From Chryseobacterium sp. (GTDB taxonomy: Bacteria; Bacteroidota; Bacteroidia; Flavobacteriales; Weeksellaceae), in NCBI GenBank assembly GCA_027492795.1, contig JAPUEB010000032.1:1-64000 (forward strand): 64,000 bases of DNA. Direction: 5' to 3'. Under the pieces are notes generated by a model, which did no database searches, had not been told where the DNA came from, and saw only the letters and a list, made by a program, of their open reading frames with translations. Each line of letters opens with the position of its first letter. Within the stretch, counting starts at the first letter, position 1. A program made the position numbers and the translations under genes. Positions 43,098 to 52,330 of the stretch are shown here, piece after piece.

Positions 43098-43628
43098 ATG
43101 AAAAACTTACTTTTTTACTGCTTGCAGTAGTGTTACTGGGCGGTTGCAGAGACCGAAAACAGGACGAAGACACGCTACCTCCCGCCACACAGGAAGGCAA
43201 AAACACCGGCGGAGCTTTGGTGGATGGACAAATTTGGGTGGCGAAAAAATGAAAGCCCCGATTTAAATCCAGGAGGGAATAATACTATCTATAACGCAAG
43301 TTCAGCATCGGGACCATACAACATAACAATCGTTTTACGACAATATGGAAATGAGCAAAGCAGTATGATTGGTTTGTATATTAAAGACATTCAGGATATT
43401 GCCACCACTACATATATACTAAATAGCTCAGAAAAAAACGGGTATTATCAAAAAACATTGTTGGATGTTTATAATGCAAACCTATCTAGCGTAGGTGGAA
43501 CTATTACTATAAATTACATTGATAAAATAAACAAGATAATTTCTGGTACATTCAGTTTCAAAGCAATTAATGCTTCTGGTCAAACAGTAAATGTAAGTGA
43601 AGGTCGTTTTGACAAAAAATTTCTATAA
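43098..43628 (+). pseudogene. Frameshifted small lipoprotein gene
   Basis: The ATG at 43098 and a lipobox (FLLLAVVLLGGCRD) are in different frames: after ATG, AAAAA (43101-43105) is one A short of MKKLTFLLLAVVLLGGC. The frame then runs to 43253, where GCG and six A (43244-43249) is one A too long before NESPDLNPGGNN continues in the next frame to 43628. The two one-base changes cancel, so the original product was a lipoprotein of about 175 residues ending GRFDKKFL. Homopolymer errors in assembly or true decay are both possible. Confidence 0.75.
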
Positions 43629-43650
43629 CTAATCCCCAATATATTCTATA

Positions 43651-44087
43651 ATGAAAACAAAAAATTACCTTTTTGTCTTATTTTTCCTATGTTCTATTTT
43701 TGCCAAGTCTCAAACCTCTCCCATAGAAATATACGATAATAATTTGCAGAACATTTTTGCAAATCTGGAGAAAGACCGCATTCCTACAGGTTTACTTTTG
43801 GATGCGGGTGTAGAGTTTATCAACTTGAAGAAATTTAACGGTACTTTGCCAGATAGTTCCTACACGAGTGCACGCGTGGTAACAGATATTTATAAAACAC
43901 TCCAGCTCAGCAGACTTTGCACAGCTGCATCGTTTTTTTAAAACGGTAGATGAGTTTATTACAGATTGGAAGACGGCACAGCAGATAGATATTATCCCTT
44001 TGGCTGGTGTGCTTTACACGCCACTTTTTCGGACGACACGGTAATATGAAGGCACATATCAAGTATAAAATCACCAGATAATGATTC
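43651..44087 (+). pseudogene. Broken remnant of a larger secreted protein gene
   Basis: Frame 1 gives a signal peptide (MKTKNYLFVLFFLCSIFAKSQ) and 75 residues ending at 43941. The next frame then continues sensibly from about 43898 (ADFAQLHRFFKTVDEFITDW, LAGVLYT) to a stop at 44042, and a third frame carries FSDDTVI. The beginning, LEKDRIPTGLLLDAGVEF, resembles large Bacteroidetes secreted proteins. At least two frameshifts have destroyed the gene. Confidence 0.72.
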
Positions 44088-44097
44088 AATAGCCTTT

Positions 44098-44126
44098 AAA
44101 GCAGGAAGGTAACTTCCTGCTTTGTT
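44098..44126 (+). terminator. Hairpin terminator before topA
   Basis: AAAGCAGGAAG-GTAA-CTTCCTGCTTT followed by GTTTT: an 11-bp stem with a 4-base loop. It would end transcripts from the broken genes upstream. Confidence 0.85.
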
Positions 44127-44152
44127 TTAAATCCATAAAAAACCCTTAAAAA

Positions 44153-44182
44153 TTTGCAAATTCAAAAAATAATCTACTTTTG
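44153..44182 (+). promoter_or_regulatory. topA promoter
   Basis: TTTG (44153-44156), 18 bases, TACTTTTG (44175-44182) is a near-perfect Bacteroidetes promoter. Transcription would begin about 10 bases before ATG 44199, so the upstream ATG at 44154 is excluded as the start. Confidence 0.75.
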
Positions 44183-44198
44183 CAGAAATTTTCAAAGG

Positions 44199-46736
44199 AT
44201 GTCAAAAAATTTAGTGATTGTAGAATCTCCTGCCAAAGCGAAGACCATTCAGAAATATCTTGGGAAAGATTTCGAGGTGAAATCGAGTTTCGGACATATC
44301 CGAGATTTGCCGAAAAAAGGAATGGGAATCGACCTTTCCACTTTCACGCCGGATTATGAAGTTTCAGTAGACAAGAAAAAAATTGTCGCCGAACTGAAAG
44401 CAGCGGTGAAAAAAGCAGAAATGGTTTGGCTTGCTTCCGATGAAGACCGTGAAGGAGAAGCAATTGCATGGCATTTGGCGCAAGAATTAAAACTGAATGA
44501 CGAAAATTCGCAAAGAATTGTTTTTCATGAAATTACCAAAAATGCGATTTTAAAAGCCATTGAAAATCCAAGAAAAATTGACCAAAATCTCGTAAACGCG
44601 CAACAAGCGAGAAGAGTTTTGGATAGAATTGTAGGTTTTGAAATGTCGCCCGTTCTTTGGAAAAAAGTGAAAACCGGACTTTCTGCGGGAAGAGTTCAAT
44701 CCGTTGCAGTTCGTTTGATTGTGGAAAGAGAACACGAAATCAGAGATTTTCAGCCGAAATCATCCTATAAAGTAGAAGGAATTTTTCAAAATTCTGAAAA
44801 ACAGGACATTTCTGCCAAACTGAAAAAAGATTTTGCGAAAGAAAATGAAGCGGAAGATTTTTTAAATCAAGCAAAAGATGCTGAGTTTAAAGTCCTGAAT
44901 GTTGAAACAAAACCTGCAACACGTTCTGCTTCTGCGCCTTTCACGACTTCCACTTTGCAGCAGGAAGCGAGTAATCGTCTCGGTTATGGCGTAACTTCCA
45001 CAATGCGCGTTGCACAGCGACTTTATGAGGAAGGATTCATTACGTATATGAGAACCGATTCCGTGAATTTGTCGCAGGAAGCGATTAACGGAGCGAAAGC
45101 GCAAATTATATCTGAATTTGGCGAAAAGTATTCTAAGCCAAGAAATTACACAACAAAATCGGCATCTGCACAGGAAGCTCACGAAGCAATTCGTCCGACC
45201 GATTTTTCAGTGAAATCGATTGGTGATGCGCAGTTGAATAAATTGTATCAACTCATTTACAGAAGAACTTTGGCATCGCAAATGGCGAATGCTGAAATCG
45301 AGAAAACCGTTATCGAAATCGGAAATCCGAAACTTCCACAACATTTTGAAGCACAAGGTGAAGTGATTGTTTTTGACGGATTTTTGAAAGCCTACGGAAT
45401 TGTAAAAAATGAGGATGACGATGAAGAAAACAACGAAAAATTGCTTCCGAAAGTTAAAATCGGGGAGGTTTTAGACTATAAGAAAATTGTTGCCACCGAA
45501 AAATTCACAAAACCTTCCGCGAGATATACGGAAGCAGGTTTGGTGAAAAAATTGGAAGAATTGGGAATTGGTCGTCCTTCCACTTATGCACCAACGATTC
45601 AAACCATTCAAAATCGTGAATATGTGGATAAACGTGAGATTTTGCCACAGGAAAGAGAAATCGTGAAAATGACTTTGGGAAAAACGGCTTTGAAAAAAGA
45701 GGTTTTAACCGAAAAATTTGGCGGAGATAAAAATAAATTCGTTCCGACCGATATTGGTGAGGTTGTGAATGAATTTTTAACCAATAATTTTGCTGAAATT
45801 TTAGATTATGGTTTCACGGCAAAAGTAGAACAGGATTTCGACGATATAGCAAACGGCGGCGAAAAATGGAAAGATGTTTTGGGAAGTTTTTACAAAGAAT
45901 TTCATCCAAAAATTGAGCACGTTGAAGAAAATGCAGACCGCGCAACAGGAGAGCGTTTGCTCGGAAAAGACCCCAAAACAGGCAAAAATGTGTACGCAAG
46001 AATGGGACGTTACGGCGCGATGATTCAAATAGGAGAAGCGGATGATGAGCAGAAAACTTTTGCTTCAATCATGCAAAACCAAAATATTGCGACGATTACC
46101 TTAGAAGAAGCGTTGGAATTGTTCAAATTGCCTTTTGATTTGAAAGAAGTAGATGGAAAAGCAGTTTCTGTGGGCGTTGGAAGATTTGGACCTTATGTAA
46201 AATGGGGCGAAACTTTTATTTCAATTCCGAAAGGTGAAGACCCGTTGTCTGTGAATCAGGAAAGAGCGGAAGAAATTATCAAAGAAAGGAAAATTGCGGA
46301 CGCACCGATTGCGAATTATAAAGGAGTTCCGGTAACGAAAGGAACGGGAAGATTTGGTCCGTTCATAAAATATCAGTCGATTTTTGTGAACGTTCCGAAA
46401 AAATATGATTTTGAAAATCTTTCACAAAGCGATATCAATGAACTAATTGATGCAAAATTGGAAAAAGAAGCCAATCGCTACATTCAACAGTGGGAAAAAG
46501 AAAAAATTTCCATTGAAAACGGAAGGTGGGGGCCGTTTATCAAATTCGGAAAAGGAATGTTTAAAATTCCGAAAAATAAAAAAGATGAAAAATACACCGC
46601 CGAAGAATTAGCCAAAGTTTCTTTAGATGAGGTGAAAAAATGGATTACGGCGCAGGATAAAACGGCGTTTGCGGAGAAGAAAACTGTAGCGAAGAAAAAA
46701 GTTGCAAAAAAAACAACAGCGACAAAAAGAAAATAG
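44199..46736 (+). CDS. topA: DNA topoisomerase I
   Basis: An 845-residue type IA topoisomerase that relaxes negative supercoils. The TOPRIM start MSKNLVIVESPAKAKTIQKYLG and LASDEDREGEAIAWHLA (Mg-binding acidic residues) are at the N-terminus, and the catalytic tyrosine lies in GFITYMRTDSVNLS. The C-terminal region has repeated GRFGPFIKY/GRWGPFIKF units rather than zinc fingers, followed by a Lys/Ala-rich tail (KKTVAKKKVAKKTTATKRK), a normal Bacteroidetes form. The start at 44199 is chosen from the promoter and an AAAGGA upstream. A terminator follows at 46759. Confidence 0.97.
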   Translation: MSKNLVIVESPAKAKTIQKYLGKDFEVKSSFGHIRDLPKKGMGIDLSTFTPDYEVSVDKKKIVAELKAAVKKAEMVWLASDEDREGEAIAWHLAQELKLNDENSQRIVFHEITKNAILKAIENPRKIDQNLVNAQQARRVLDRIVGFEMSPVLWKKVKTGLSAGRVQSVAVRLIVEREHEIRDFQPKSSYKVEGIFQNSEKQDISAKLKKDFAKENEAEDFLNQAKDAEFKVLNVETKPATRSASAPFTTSTLQQEASNRLGYGVTSTMRVAQRLYEEGFITYMRTDSVNLSQEAINGAKAQIISEFGEKYSKPRNYTTKSASAQEAHEAIRPTDFSVKSIGDAQLNKLYQLIYRRTLASQMANAEIEKTVIEIGNPKLPQHFEAQGEVIVFDGFLKAYGIVKNEDDDEENNEKLLPKVKIGEVLDYKKIVATEKFTKPSARYTEAGLVKKLEELGIGRPSTYAPTIQTIQNREYVDKREILPQEREIVKMTLGKTALKKEVLTEKFGGDKNKFVPTDIGEVVNEFLTNNFAEILDYGFTAKVEQDFDDIANGGEKWKDVLGSFYKEFHPKIEHVEENADRATGERLLGKDPKTGKNVYARMGRYGAMIQIGEADDEQKTFASIMQNQNIATITLEEALELFKLPFDLKEVDGKAVSVGVGRFGPYVKWGETFISIPKGEDPLSVNQERAEEIIKERKIADAPIANYKGVPVTKGTGRFGPFIKYQSIFVNVPKKYDFENLSQSDINELIDAKLEKEANRYIQQWEKEKISIENGRWGPFIKFGKGMFKIPKNKKDEKYTAEELAKVSLDEVKKWITAQDKTAFAEKKTVAKKKVAKKTTATKRK

Positions 46737-46758
46737 AATATTTTTTAAATAAAGTAAT

Positions 46759-46793
46759 AAAAGGAATTTAATCTTCGTTAAGTTCCTTTTTTT
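46759..46793 (+). terminator. topA terminator
   Basis: AAAGGAATTTAA and TTAAGTTCCTTT pair with one G-U across a 6-base loop, followed by TTTTTTTG. Confidence 0.85.
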
Positions 46794-46927
46794 GTATAAG
46801 TTTTTCATTGGATCAATAGGGAAGAATTTACAATTAAGATATAATATTTAAAGTGTTTTTAAAATTATTTATCTAATAATGAATAATTTAAAAAAAAATT
46901 GACAAAATTTAAAATATGTTACAGCAA

Positions 46928-46953
46928 TTGTATAAAATTATTTATTATGTTTG
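46928..46953 (+). promoter_or_regulatory. Possible promoter for the large secreted protein gene
   Basis: TATGTTTG (46946-46953) matches TAnnTTTG; TTG (46928-46930) is 15 bases upstream, shorter than the usual 19. It would give a leader of about 95 bases. The 321-base gap holds the topA terminator and AT-rich DNA, but no gene. Confidence 0.35.
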
Positions 46954-47057
46954 CTTATTCAAATGATGCAAAATAACAGAACACTAATTATGATGTAAAA
47001 AAATTCGACACACTGATTGAAAAAAAATTACAGTTTAACCTAAATGTAATTTTTTTT

Positions 47058-50000
47058 ATGAAACGAATTTTACTCGGCATCTTTTGTATCAACAGCCTTT
47101 TTGTGGCTGCACAATCTCAAGATTTTAAGAAAGCGCCAAACAGTTATATTTATGATATAGATTTGGCAAAGACCAACAATTACGGCGGAATTCTTATTCC
47201 CGTCCGAAAAGCTTATGAAAACTGGGCAAACTACACTTATCTAAAAACAAACGGTGTTTCCACGCCAATTCCTGCCGGAACGCTTACTGCATCTTTGTAC
47301 TGGGAGGATTTGCCGGGTTTGATATCAAATGTTTCCATTCAGCCCGCTGCCAATCCGCAAGATTCTAAAATTAAAGTGGAAATAAACGAGGCAAGAGGGA
47401 AAGGAAATGCGGTGATTGCCTTCAAAGTAGATGGAACCATTTACTGGACTTGGCATGTTTGGGTAACGGATAATCCCGAAAACGGAGTAGTGTATAAACA
47501 CGGCTACGAAACAAATGTAGATATGGTTGCCATAGAAGGAAAGTATATGGATAGAAACCTCGGCGCCGTAAACAAGAATTTTGTTGGTAACAACTGGGAT
47601 AAATCCGGTGGTTTGATGTATCAATGGGGAAGGAAGGATCCGTTTCCGGCTTTGGTAAACAAGGATGCCTATTTTTATGAACTTAACGGTGAGGTTGGAG
47701 TCCTAAAACACAAAAGTATAGATCCGGTAAATACCATACCTGTTGTTCAAAGACCCTTTAATGAAATTGAAAAAAACATCCAATATTCTGTAAATAACCC
47801 AATAAACTATATCATCAATACAGATGCTACAGGCAATTGGTTCTCCAACCAAAGATACAAGGTTGCAGGCACTAATACGATTGATTACGCCTCTTGGGAT
47901 TTGTGGGCAGATAATGCAAAAGGAAACCACAGCAATGCAAACAGTTCTAGTACAGTGTTGAAAAATGAAAGCCGTTCCTATGAGCTTAAATCTGAGCTAG
48001 ACCCTTGTCCGAACGGATGGAGAGTGCCGTCTTACTATGGCAGAGTAACTCAGAACAATAATCTCTCACCTTGGGGAAGAAATAATAATTGGAACAACGA
48101 TGACCCTACAGATAATGCAAAACTGCTCCCAAATACCATGAACCCTGTATTAAACGGGATAAAGGTTTACCCAGGACGTGGAATGGATTTTACAAACGCT
48201 CAAAATGGGGGTCGTAATTTGGGCATTATGCCAATTTCCGGCGCCTACGTTTATTACCCAAATTCTGCGGCGCCTAATGCTCCTGTAGGAGTGGTTTTTC
48301 AGGATAATAATGCAAACGGAGGTTTGTGGAGCGCGACTTTCGGATATGATGGAGCGCGACTGTTCTCTTTAATTTCTGATGCCTACAGAACCAACACTAC
48401 AGTGGGGCTGCACGCGATCTTTATCAATCAAACCAATCCTACCAGAAGTGGAAATGCGGTGAGATGTCTGAAAGATCCCAATATGTCGAAAATTGGTAAT
48501 TTCACCACAGAATATTTCCAAAGACCAAAAGAAAATTATGATACAGGACTTGGGAATCCCAACAGTTACATAGTGACCGGAAATGTTATTGAAATTCCAG
48601 TTAATAAGGCTTTCTCCGTATATAATCAAATTCTTACAGACCATCAATCATTGAAAGTTCGTAAACTTGTTGCGAAGGTTTTGTGGACTACAAACGAGGC
48701 AATGATTACCAAATTAGAAATGGCTGAAGATCCCAATGATCAAAGAAATTCATCAATTGTAGTGAGTGTTGCACCCCAATATAAAGGTAACGCCGTAATA
48801 TCCCTACACGATACAGATACCAAAAATGATGCGCTTTGGAGTTGGCATATTTGGAACACAGAAGGAGATCCCGATACATCTTTAATTTACACCACAGAAA
48901 ATGTAACGCCTACTGCCTATAATTTCGTTGCACCAACAAAAAGCGGAATTTCCCCTATTACCACAAAATTTATGGACAGAAATTTGGGCGCGATAAATAG
49001 CATACAGGAAGTAGAAAGCAATGGAATAATTCCTACAAAATCCTTTGGACTGCATTATCAATGGGGAAGAAAAGACCCGATGCCATCTTTTGCTACCGAT
49101 CAGCACATCTTTCTGGGTTCGGACAACACTACAGCCAATAATATTTTAACCTATACAAAGCTCTTCGCATCAGAGTATCTTGCCTACTACACGCAAAACT
49201 ACCAAAACTACGGATCTAATGTAGGTTCAAAACACGAAAAAGTACGTACCAATATTGCTTATTCTGTAAAAAATCCTTTAACCTTCCTCTATCAAAGTGG
49301 ATTAGGTGATATTTATAACGGCGGTACACACGTAAACAACCTCACCAAATTAAGAGATTGGGTTTTGAACGAAAGAAACCAAGCTGCTGAACGATGGGGG
49401 CACGCAGCGCAAAAATCCCCTTTTGACCCTTGTCCATCTGGATGGAGAGTTCCGGATGTTTCCTACACCAACCTATATTCCGGCTCAAAAGGAAATTCCC
49501 CGTGGTATAACGGATATAATAACGATGCGTATGGAAATCCTGGAGTTATACAAGATCAGTGGCACCCTATTACTACCTTTTACCAAGGAACTGCTGCGGG
49601 AAACTACGGATGGAAGTTTAACGGCGCCAACTATAAGATAGGAAGCTATCCTATGGACGGTACGCGAGGAGAACTGGGAGAAAACCAGATTGGATACAAC
49701 CATTCCGGAGTTTGGACAGCATCACTTGCAGATTTGGCAACCGGATTTGCCCTTGCTATGCAATTTGAAAAAAACACCGGCAAAATGCAAACGGGAACTG
49801 GTGTTTATCCACAAGCTGCAATGGGAGTGAGATGTTCCAGAGATGAATTTCCGCAAGCTAATGCAGCAAAAGACAGTGGCATTAGAATGATGAATACCGC
49901 AGCTAAAATAGACCCAAAATTAGCGGCATCTGAACCACAATTGCAGATATTCCCTTCTCCTTTTACAAATGAGATAAATGTAGGCAGTCCGGAAGCAGAT

Positions 50001-50156
50001 TTTTTTGAACTCTACGACATGGGCGGAAAATTGGTACTCGCCGGAAGAATTGAAAATGGAAAAATTTCTCCACGAAACCTTACTGCAGGTATGTTTACAT
50101 TAAAAATAGTTTTCCGAAACGGCACTTCAGCAACCAAAAAAGTGTTAAAAAAATAA
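47058..50156 (+). CDS. Large secreted protein with duplicated FISUMP-like domains and T9SS sorting signal
   Basis: A 1032-residue protein with a signal peptide (MKRILLGIFCINSLFVAAQ). Two related modules of about 450 residues follow: each has TWHVWVTD or SWHIWNTE, then MDRNLGAVNK or MDRNLGAINS, YQWGRKDPFP or YQWGRKDPMP, DPCPNGWRVPSYYG or DPCPSGWRVPDVSY, and NAVRCLKD or MGVRCSRD. The DPCPxGWRVP and VRC pattern matches the Fibrobacter succinogenes major domain (FISUMP). The last 75 residues (LQIFPSPFTNEINVGSPEAD, FELYDMGGKLVLAG) are a T9SS type A sorting domain. It is probably anchored at the cell surface; function unknown. Confidence 0.88.
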   Translation: MKRILLGIFCINSLFVAAQSQDFKKAPNSYIYDIDLAKTNNYGGILIPVRKAYENWANYTYLKTNGVSTPIPAGTLTASLYWEDLPGLISNVSIQPAANPQDSKIKVEINEARGKGNAVIAFKVDGTIYWTWHVWVTDNPENGVVYKHGYETNVDMVAIEGKYMDRNLGAVNKNFVGNNWDKSGGLMYQWGRKDPFPALVNKDAYFYELNGEVGVLKHKSIDPVNTIPVVQRPFNEIEKNIQYSVNNPINYIINTDATGNWFSNQRYKVAGTNTIDYASWDLWADNAKGNHSNANSSSTVLKNESRSYELKSELDPCPNGWRVPSYYGRVTQNNNLSPWGRNNNWNNDDPTDNAKLLPNTMNPVLNGIKVYPGRGMDFTNAQNGGRNLGIMPISGAYVYYPNSAAPNAPVGVVFQDNNANGGLWSATFGYDGARLFSLISDAYRTNTTVGLHAIFINQTNPTRSGNAVRCLKDPNMSKIGNFTTEYFQRPKENYDTGLGNPNSYIVTGNVIEIPVNKAFSVYNQILTDHQSLKVRKLVAKVLWTTNEAMITKLEMAEDPNDQRNSSIVVSVAPQYKGNAVISLHDTDTKNDALWSWHIWNTEGDPDTSLIYTTENVTPTAYNFVAPTKSGISPITTKFMDRNLGAINSIQEVESNGIIPTKSFGLHYQWGRKDPMPSFATDQHIFLGSDNTTANNILTYTKLFASEYLAYYTQNYQNYGSNVGSKHEKVRTNIAYSVKNPLTFLYQSGLGDIYNGGTHVNNLTKLRDWVLNERNQAAERWGHAAQKSPFDPCPSGWRVPDVSYTNLYSGSKGNSPWYNGYNNDAYGNPGVIQDQWHPITTFYQGTAAGNYGWKFNGANYKIGSYPMDGTRGELGENQIGYNHSGVWTASLADLATGFALAMQFEKNTGKMQTGTGVYPQAAMGVRCSRDEFPQANAAKDSGIRMMNTAAKIDPKLAASEPQLQIFPSPFTNEINVGSPEADFFELYDMGGKLVLAGRIENGKISPRNLTAGMFTLKIVFRNGTSATKKVLKK

Positions 50157-50180
50157 CTCAATTATTTTTGTTTTACTAAA

Positions 50181-50214
50181 GGCACAATTTTGAATTAGAA
50201 ATTGTGCCTTTTTT
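50181..50214 (+). terminator. Terminator after the FISUMP-like gene
   Basis: GGCACAATTT (50181-50190) and AAATTGTGCC (50199-50208) form a perfect 10-bp stem, followed by TTTTTTC. Confidence 0.9.
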
Positions 50215-50244
50215 CGTTATTTTGTAATCTCAGGAAAAATAAAA

Positions 50245-51324
50245 ATGAACTTCGAAGACTTCATCATTGCGCCACAAAATATTAAACATGAGAAATGGCA
50301 GCTCGGCAGCCTAATACAGGAAGAAATACCCGAAAAAGGCATTGTGTTGCTTTTTGTGTCAGATTTTAGGGGAGCTGGCAAAAATGCAGAAATTCAAGAT
50401 TTTTTACCTTTGAGGAAGCAGCTTTATAGGCTTTCCAAAATAGATTTTGAAGTTCCTATCGCAGATTTGGGGGATTTGGTTTCGGGAAAAACCGTGCAGG
50501 ATTCTCACTACATTCTTCAGGAGGTACTTTCGGCTTGTCATTACAAGGGCGCAATTCCTATTATTATCGGAGGAAGCAATGATTTTGCTTTTTCGCTTTT
50601 TTCAGCATTAAACTTTCATCAGAAAAACATTAATTACACGCAAATATCCAATGTTGTTTCTCTGGAGAGTGGTGAGGGAGATATTCATGAGAAAAATTAT
50701 TTGTCGAAAATCTTCAGCGCAAAAAACTTTTCCATTAAGAATTTTCATTTGCTGGGATACCAAAAACATTTGAATGAGGAAGATAGCCTGAAGATGATAA
50801 AACAGGTGGAGTTTGATGTGGTGCGGCTTGCGGATATGATGCACTCTACTATTAGAACGGAGCCCTATTTCCGTCATGCAGACATGGTTACGGTAAACTG
50901 CGACGCTGTAGAAAGCTTTGCAGAGCCTTTTTCCGTAAATCCACAGGTAAACGGATTGAACAGAAGGGAAATTTGCGGTTACATGAAAGAAATCGGATTG
51001 AGCGAAAACCTAAAATCTGTTGGAATTTTCAACTTTGATTTTGAGGAACGAAGCCTTTTGAATACCCAACTTCTTTCGCAGATGCTTTGGTACCTTATAG
51101 AGGGCATCAACATTCGGCAATCTCACCCGAAAGAGCGTAGTTTTGAAAAATTTTGGGTTTTGATTGATGATCAAGAGTATGCCTTCAAGAGGGATACATT
51201 TACCAATTTGTGGTATTTCGGAACCGATGAAAAAATAGAAAACTGCCTTCCATGTTCCCGCGAAGAATATGAGGATGCAAAAAAAGGAATTTTGCCTATA
51301 AGACTTGCCAAATTTTTAAGCTAA
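50245..51324 (+). CDS. Arginase-fold protein with degenerate metal site
   Basis: A 359-residue protein of the ureohydrolase (arginase/formimidoylglutamase) fold. Landmarks are IPIIIGGSNDFAFSLF, where active enzymes have GGDH, VTVNCDAVESFAEP, where active enzymes have DxDxxDP, and SVGIFNFDFEE at the end. The metal ligands are largely replaced, so it may be a pseudoenzyme. Databases often call it formimidoylglutamase, but no other histidine-utilisation gene is nearby. It begins the group of exopolysaccharide genes; the next gene starts 4 bases after it. Confidence 0.82.
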   Translation: MNFEDFIIAPQNIKHEKWQLGSLIQEEIPEKGIVLLFVSDFRGAGKNAEIQDFLPLRKQLYRLSKIDFEVPIADLGDLVSGKTVQDSHYILQEVLSACHYKGAIPIIIGGSNDFAFSLFSALNFHQKNINYTQISNVVSLESGEGDIHEKNYLSKIFSAKNFSIKNFHLLGYQKHLNEEDSLKMIKQVEFDVVRLADMMHSTIRTEPYFRHADMVTVNCDAVESFAEPFSVNPQVNGLNRREICGYMKEIGLSENLKSVGIFNFDFEERSLLNTQLLSQMLWYLIEGINIRQSHPKERSFEKFWVLIDDQEYAFKRDTFTNLWYFGTDEKIENCLPCSREEYEDAKKGILPIRLAKFLS

Positions 51325-51328
51325 CGAT

Positions 51329-52315
51329 GTGAAAGTTTCCATAATAGTCCCCGTTTTCAATGTAGAAAATTACCTCAGAAAATGCCTCGATTCTTTGGTG
51401 ACGCAAACCTTGGAAGAAATTGAAATCATCGTAGTAAATGATGGCAGCAAGGATAATTCGCAGAGAATAATTGATGAATTTCAACAGGAATTTCCTACAA
51501 AAATAAAATCTTTCCAAAAAGAAAATGGCGGACTTAGCGATGCCAGAAACTTTGGGCTTCAACATACAACAGGAGAATTTATTGGTTTTGTGGATAGCGA
51601 CGATTACGTTTCCGAACATATGTTTGCAGAAATGTATGAACTCGCAAAAAAGCACGATGCCGAAATGGTGGTTTGCAACCTACAAAAAGTGGATGAGAAG
51701 GGAAATGTTACCCAAAAACTCACCCAAATTCCCAATATGCCTGAAAAAATAGATTTGGATACGCATTTTTCTGTTTTCTCGGACCTAAGCTATTTCGCTT
51801 GCAACAAAATCTTTAAAAAAGAACTTTTTCAAAACAAAAAATTCAAAAAAGGGGTTCATTTTGAAGATATTCAGCTAATTCCACAATTGCTTTTAGAATG
51901 TGAAACGATTGCGCAGACGCAAAAGTATCATTACCAATATCTGGAAAGGACTGATTCCATCACGAAAACCCATACAGAAAAAGGGTTGGATATATTGAAG
52001 GCGGTGGAAGATGTTGAAAATGCTTTCAGAAATTCTAAATATTCTTCAAAAACAAACGAGCTGAAAAATTTTCAGATTTTGGAGGGGGTTTATACGTTTT
52101 TGGCTTATCTGGCTTTTGTGAAAGATGCTGTTACTTATAAAAAAATGTCTCAGCAATTAAAAGAATTCATGGCAACCCGTAATATTTCGGTAAGTGAAAT
52201 TCTTCGTTATAAGCGTTTCGGTAAAAATTATATATTATCTTTGCCGCTGAAAAAAAAGATTTTCTATTTGCTGTATTTCTTCGGGCAAGAAAAACTGATT
52301 AGAAAATTAATATAA
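51329..52315 (+). CDS. GT2 family glycosyltransferase (exopolysaccharide)
   Basis: A 328-residue glycosyltransferase of GT family 2 with SIIVPVFNVENYLRKCLDSL, VVNDGSKDNS (nucleotide-sugar binding) and VDSDDYVS (DxD metal site), then a C-terminal helical part with several Lys-rich segments. It transfers a sugar from a nucleotide donor to a lipid-linked glycan; the sugar is unknown. The start is GTG at 51329, 4 bases after the previous stop. It is the first clear polysaccharide gene of an apparent operon to 57940. Confidence 0.9.
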   Translation: MKVSIIVPVFNVENYLRKCLDSLVTQTLEEIEIIVVNDGSKDNSQRIIDEFQQEFPTKIKSFQKENGGLSDARNFGLQHTTGEFIGFVDSDDYVSEHMFAEMYELAKKHDAEMVVCNLQKVDEKGNVTQKLTQIPNMPEKIDLDTHFSVFSDLSYFACNKIFKKELFQNKKFKKGVHFEDIQLIPQLLLECETIAQTQKYHYQYLERTDSITKTHTEKGLDILKAVEDVENAFRNSKYSSKTNELKNFQILEGVYTFLAYLAFVKDAVTYKKMSQQLKEFMATRNISVSEILRYKRFGKNYILSLPLKKKIFYLLYFFGQEKLIRKLI

Positions 52316-52330
52316 AACACAACTCTATAC

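Noticed and set aside
50245-51324. Active formimidoylglutamase of histidine degradation
   Set aside because: The metal-binding residues are replaced and no clear hut gene is nearby; the ammonia-lyase at 7229 is far away in a pigment locus.
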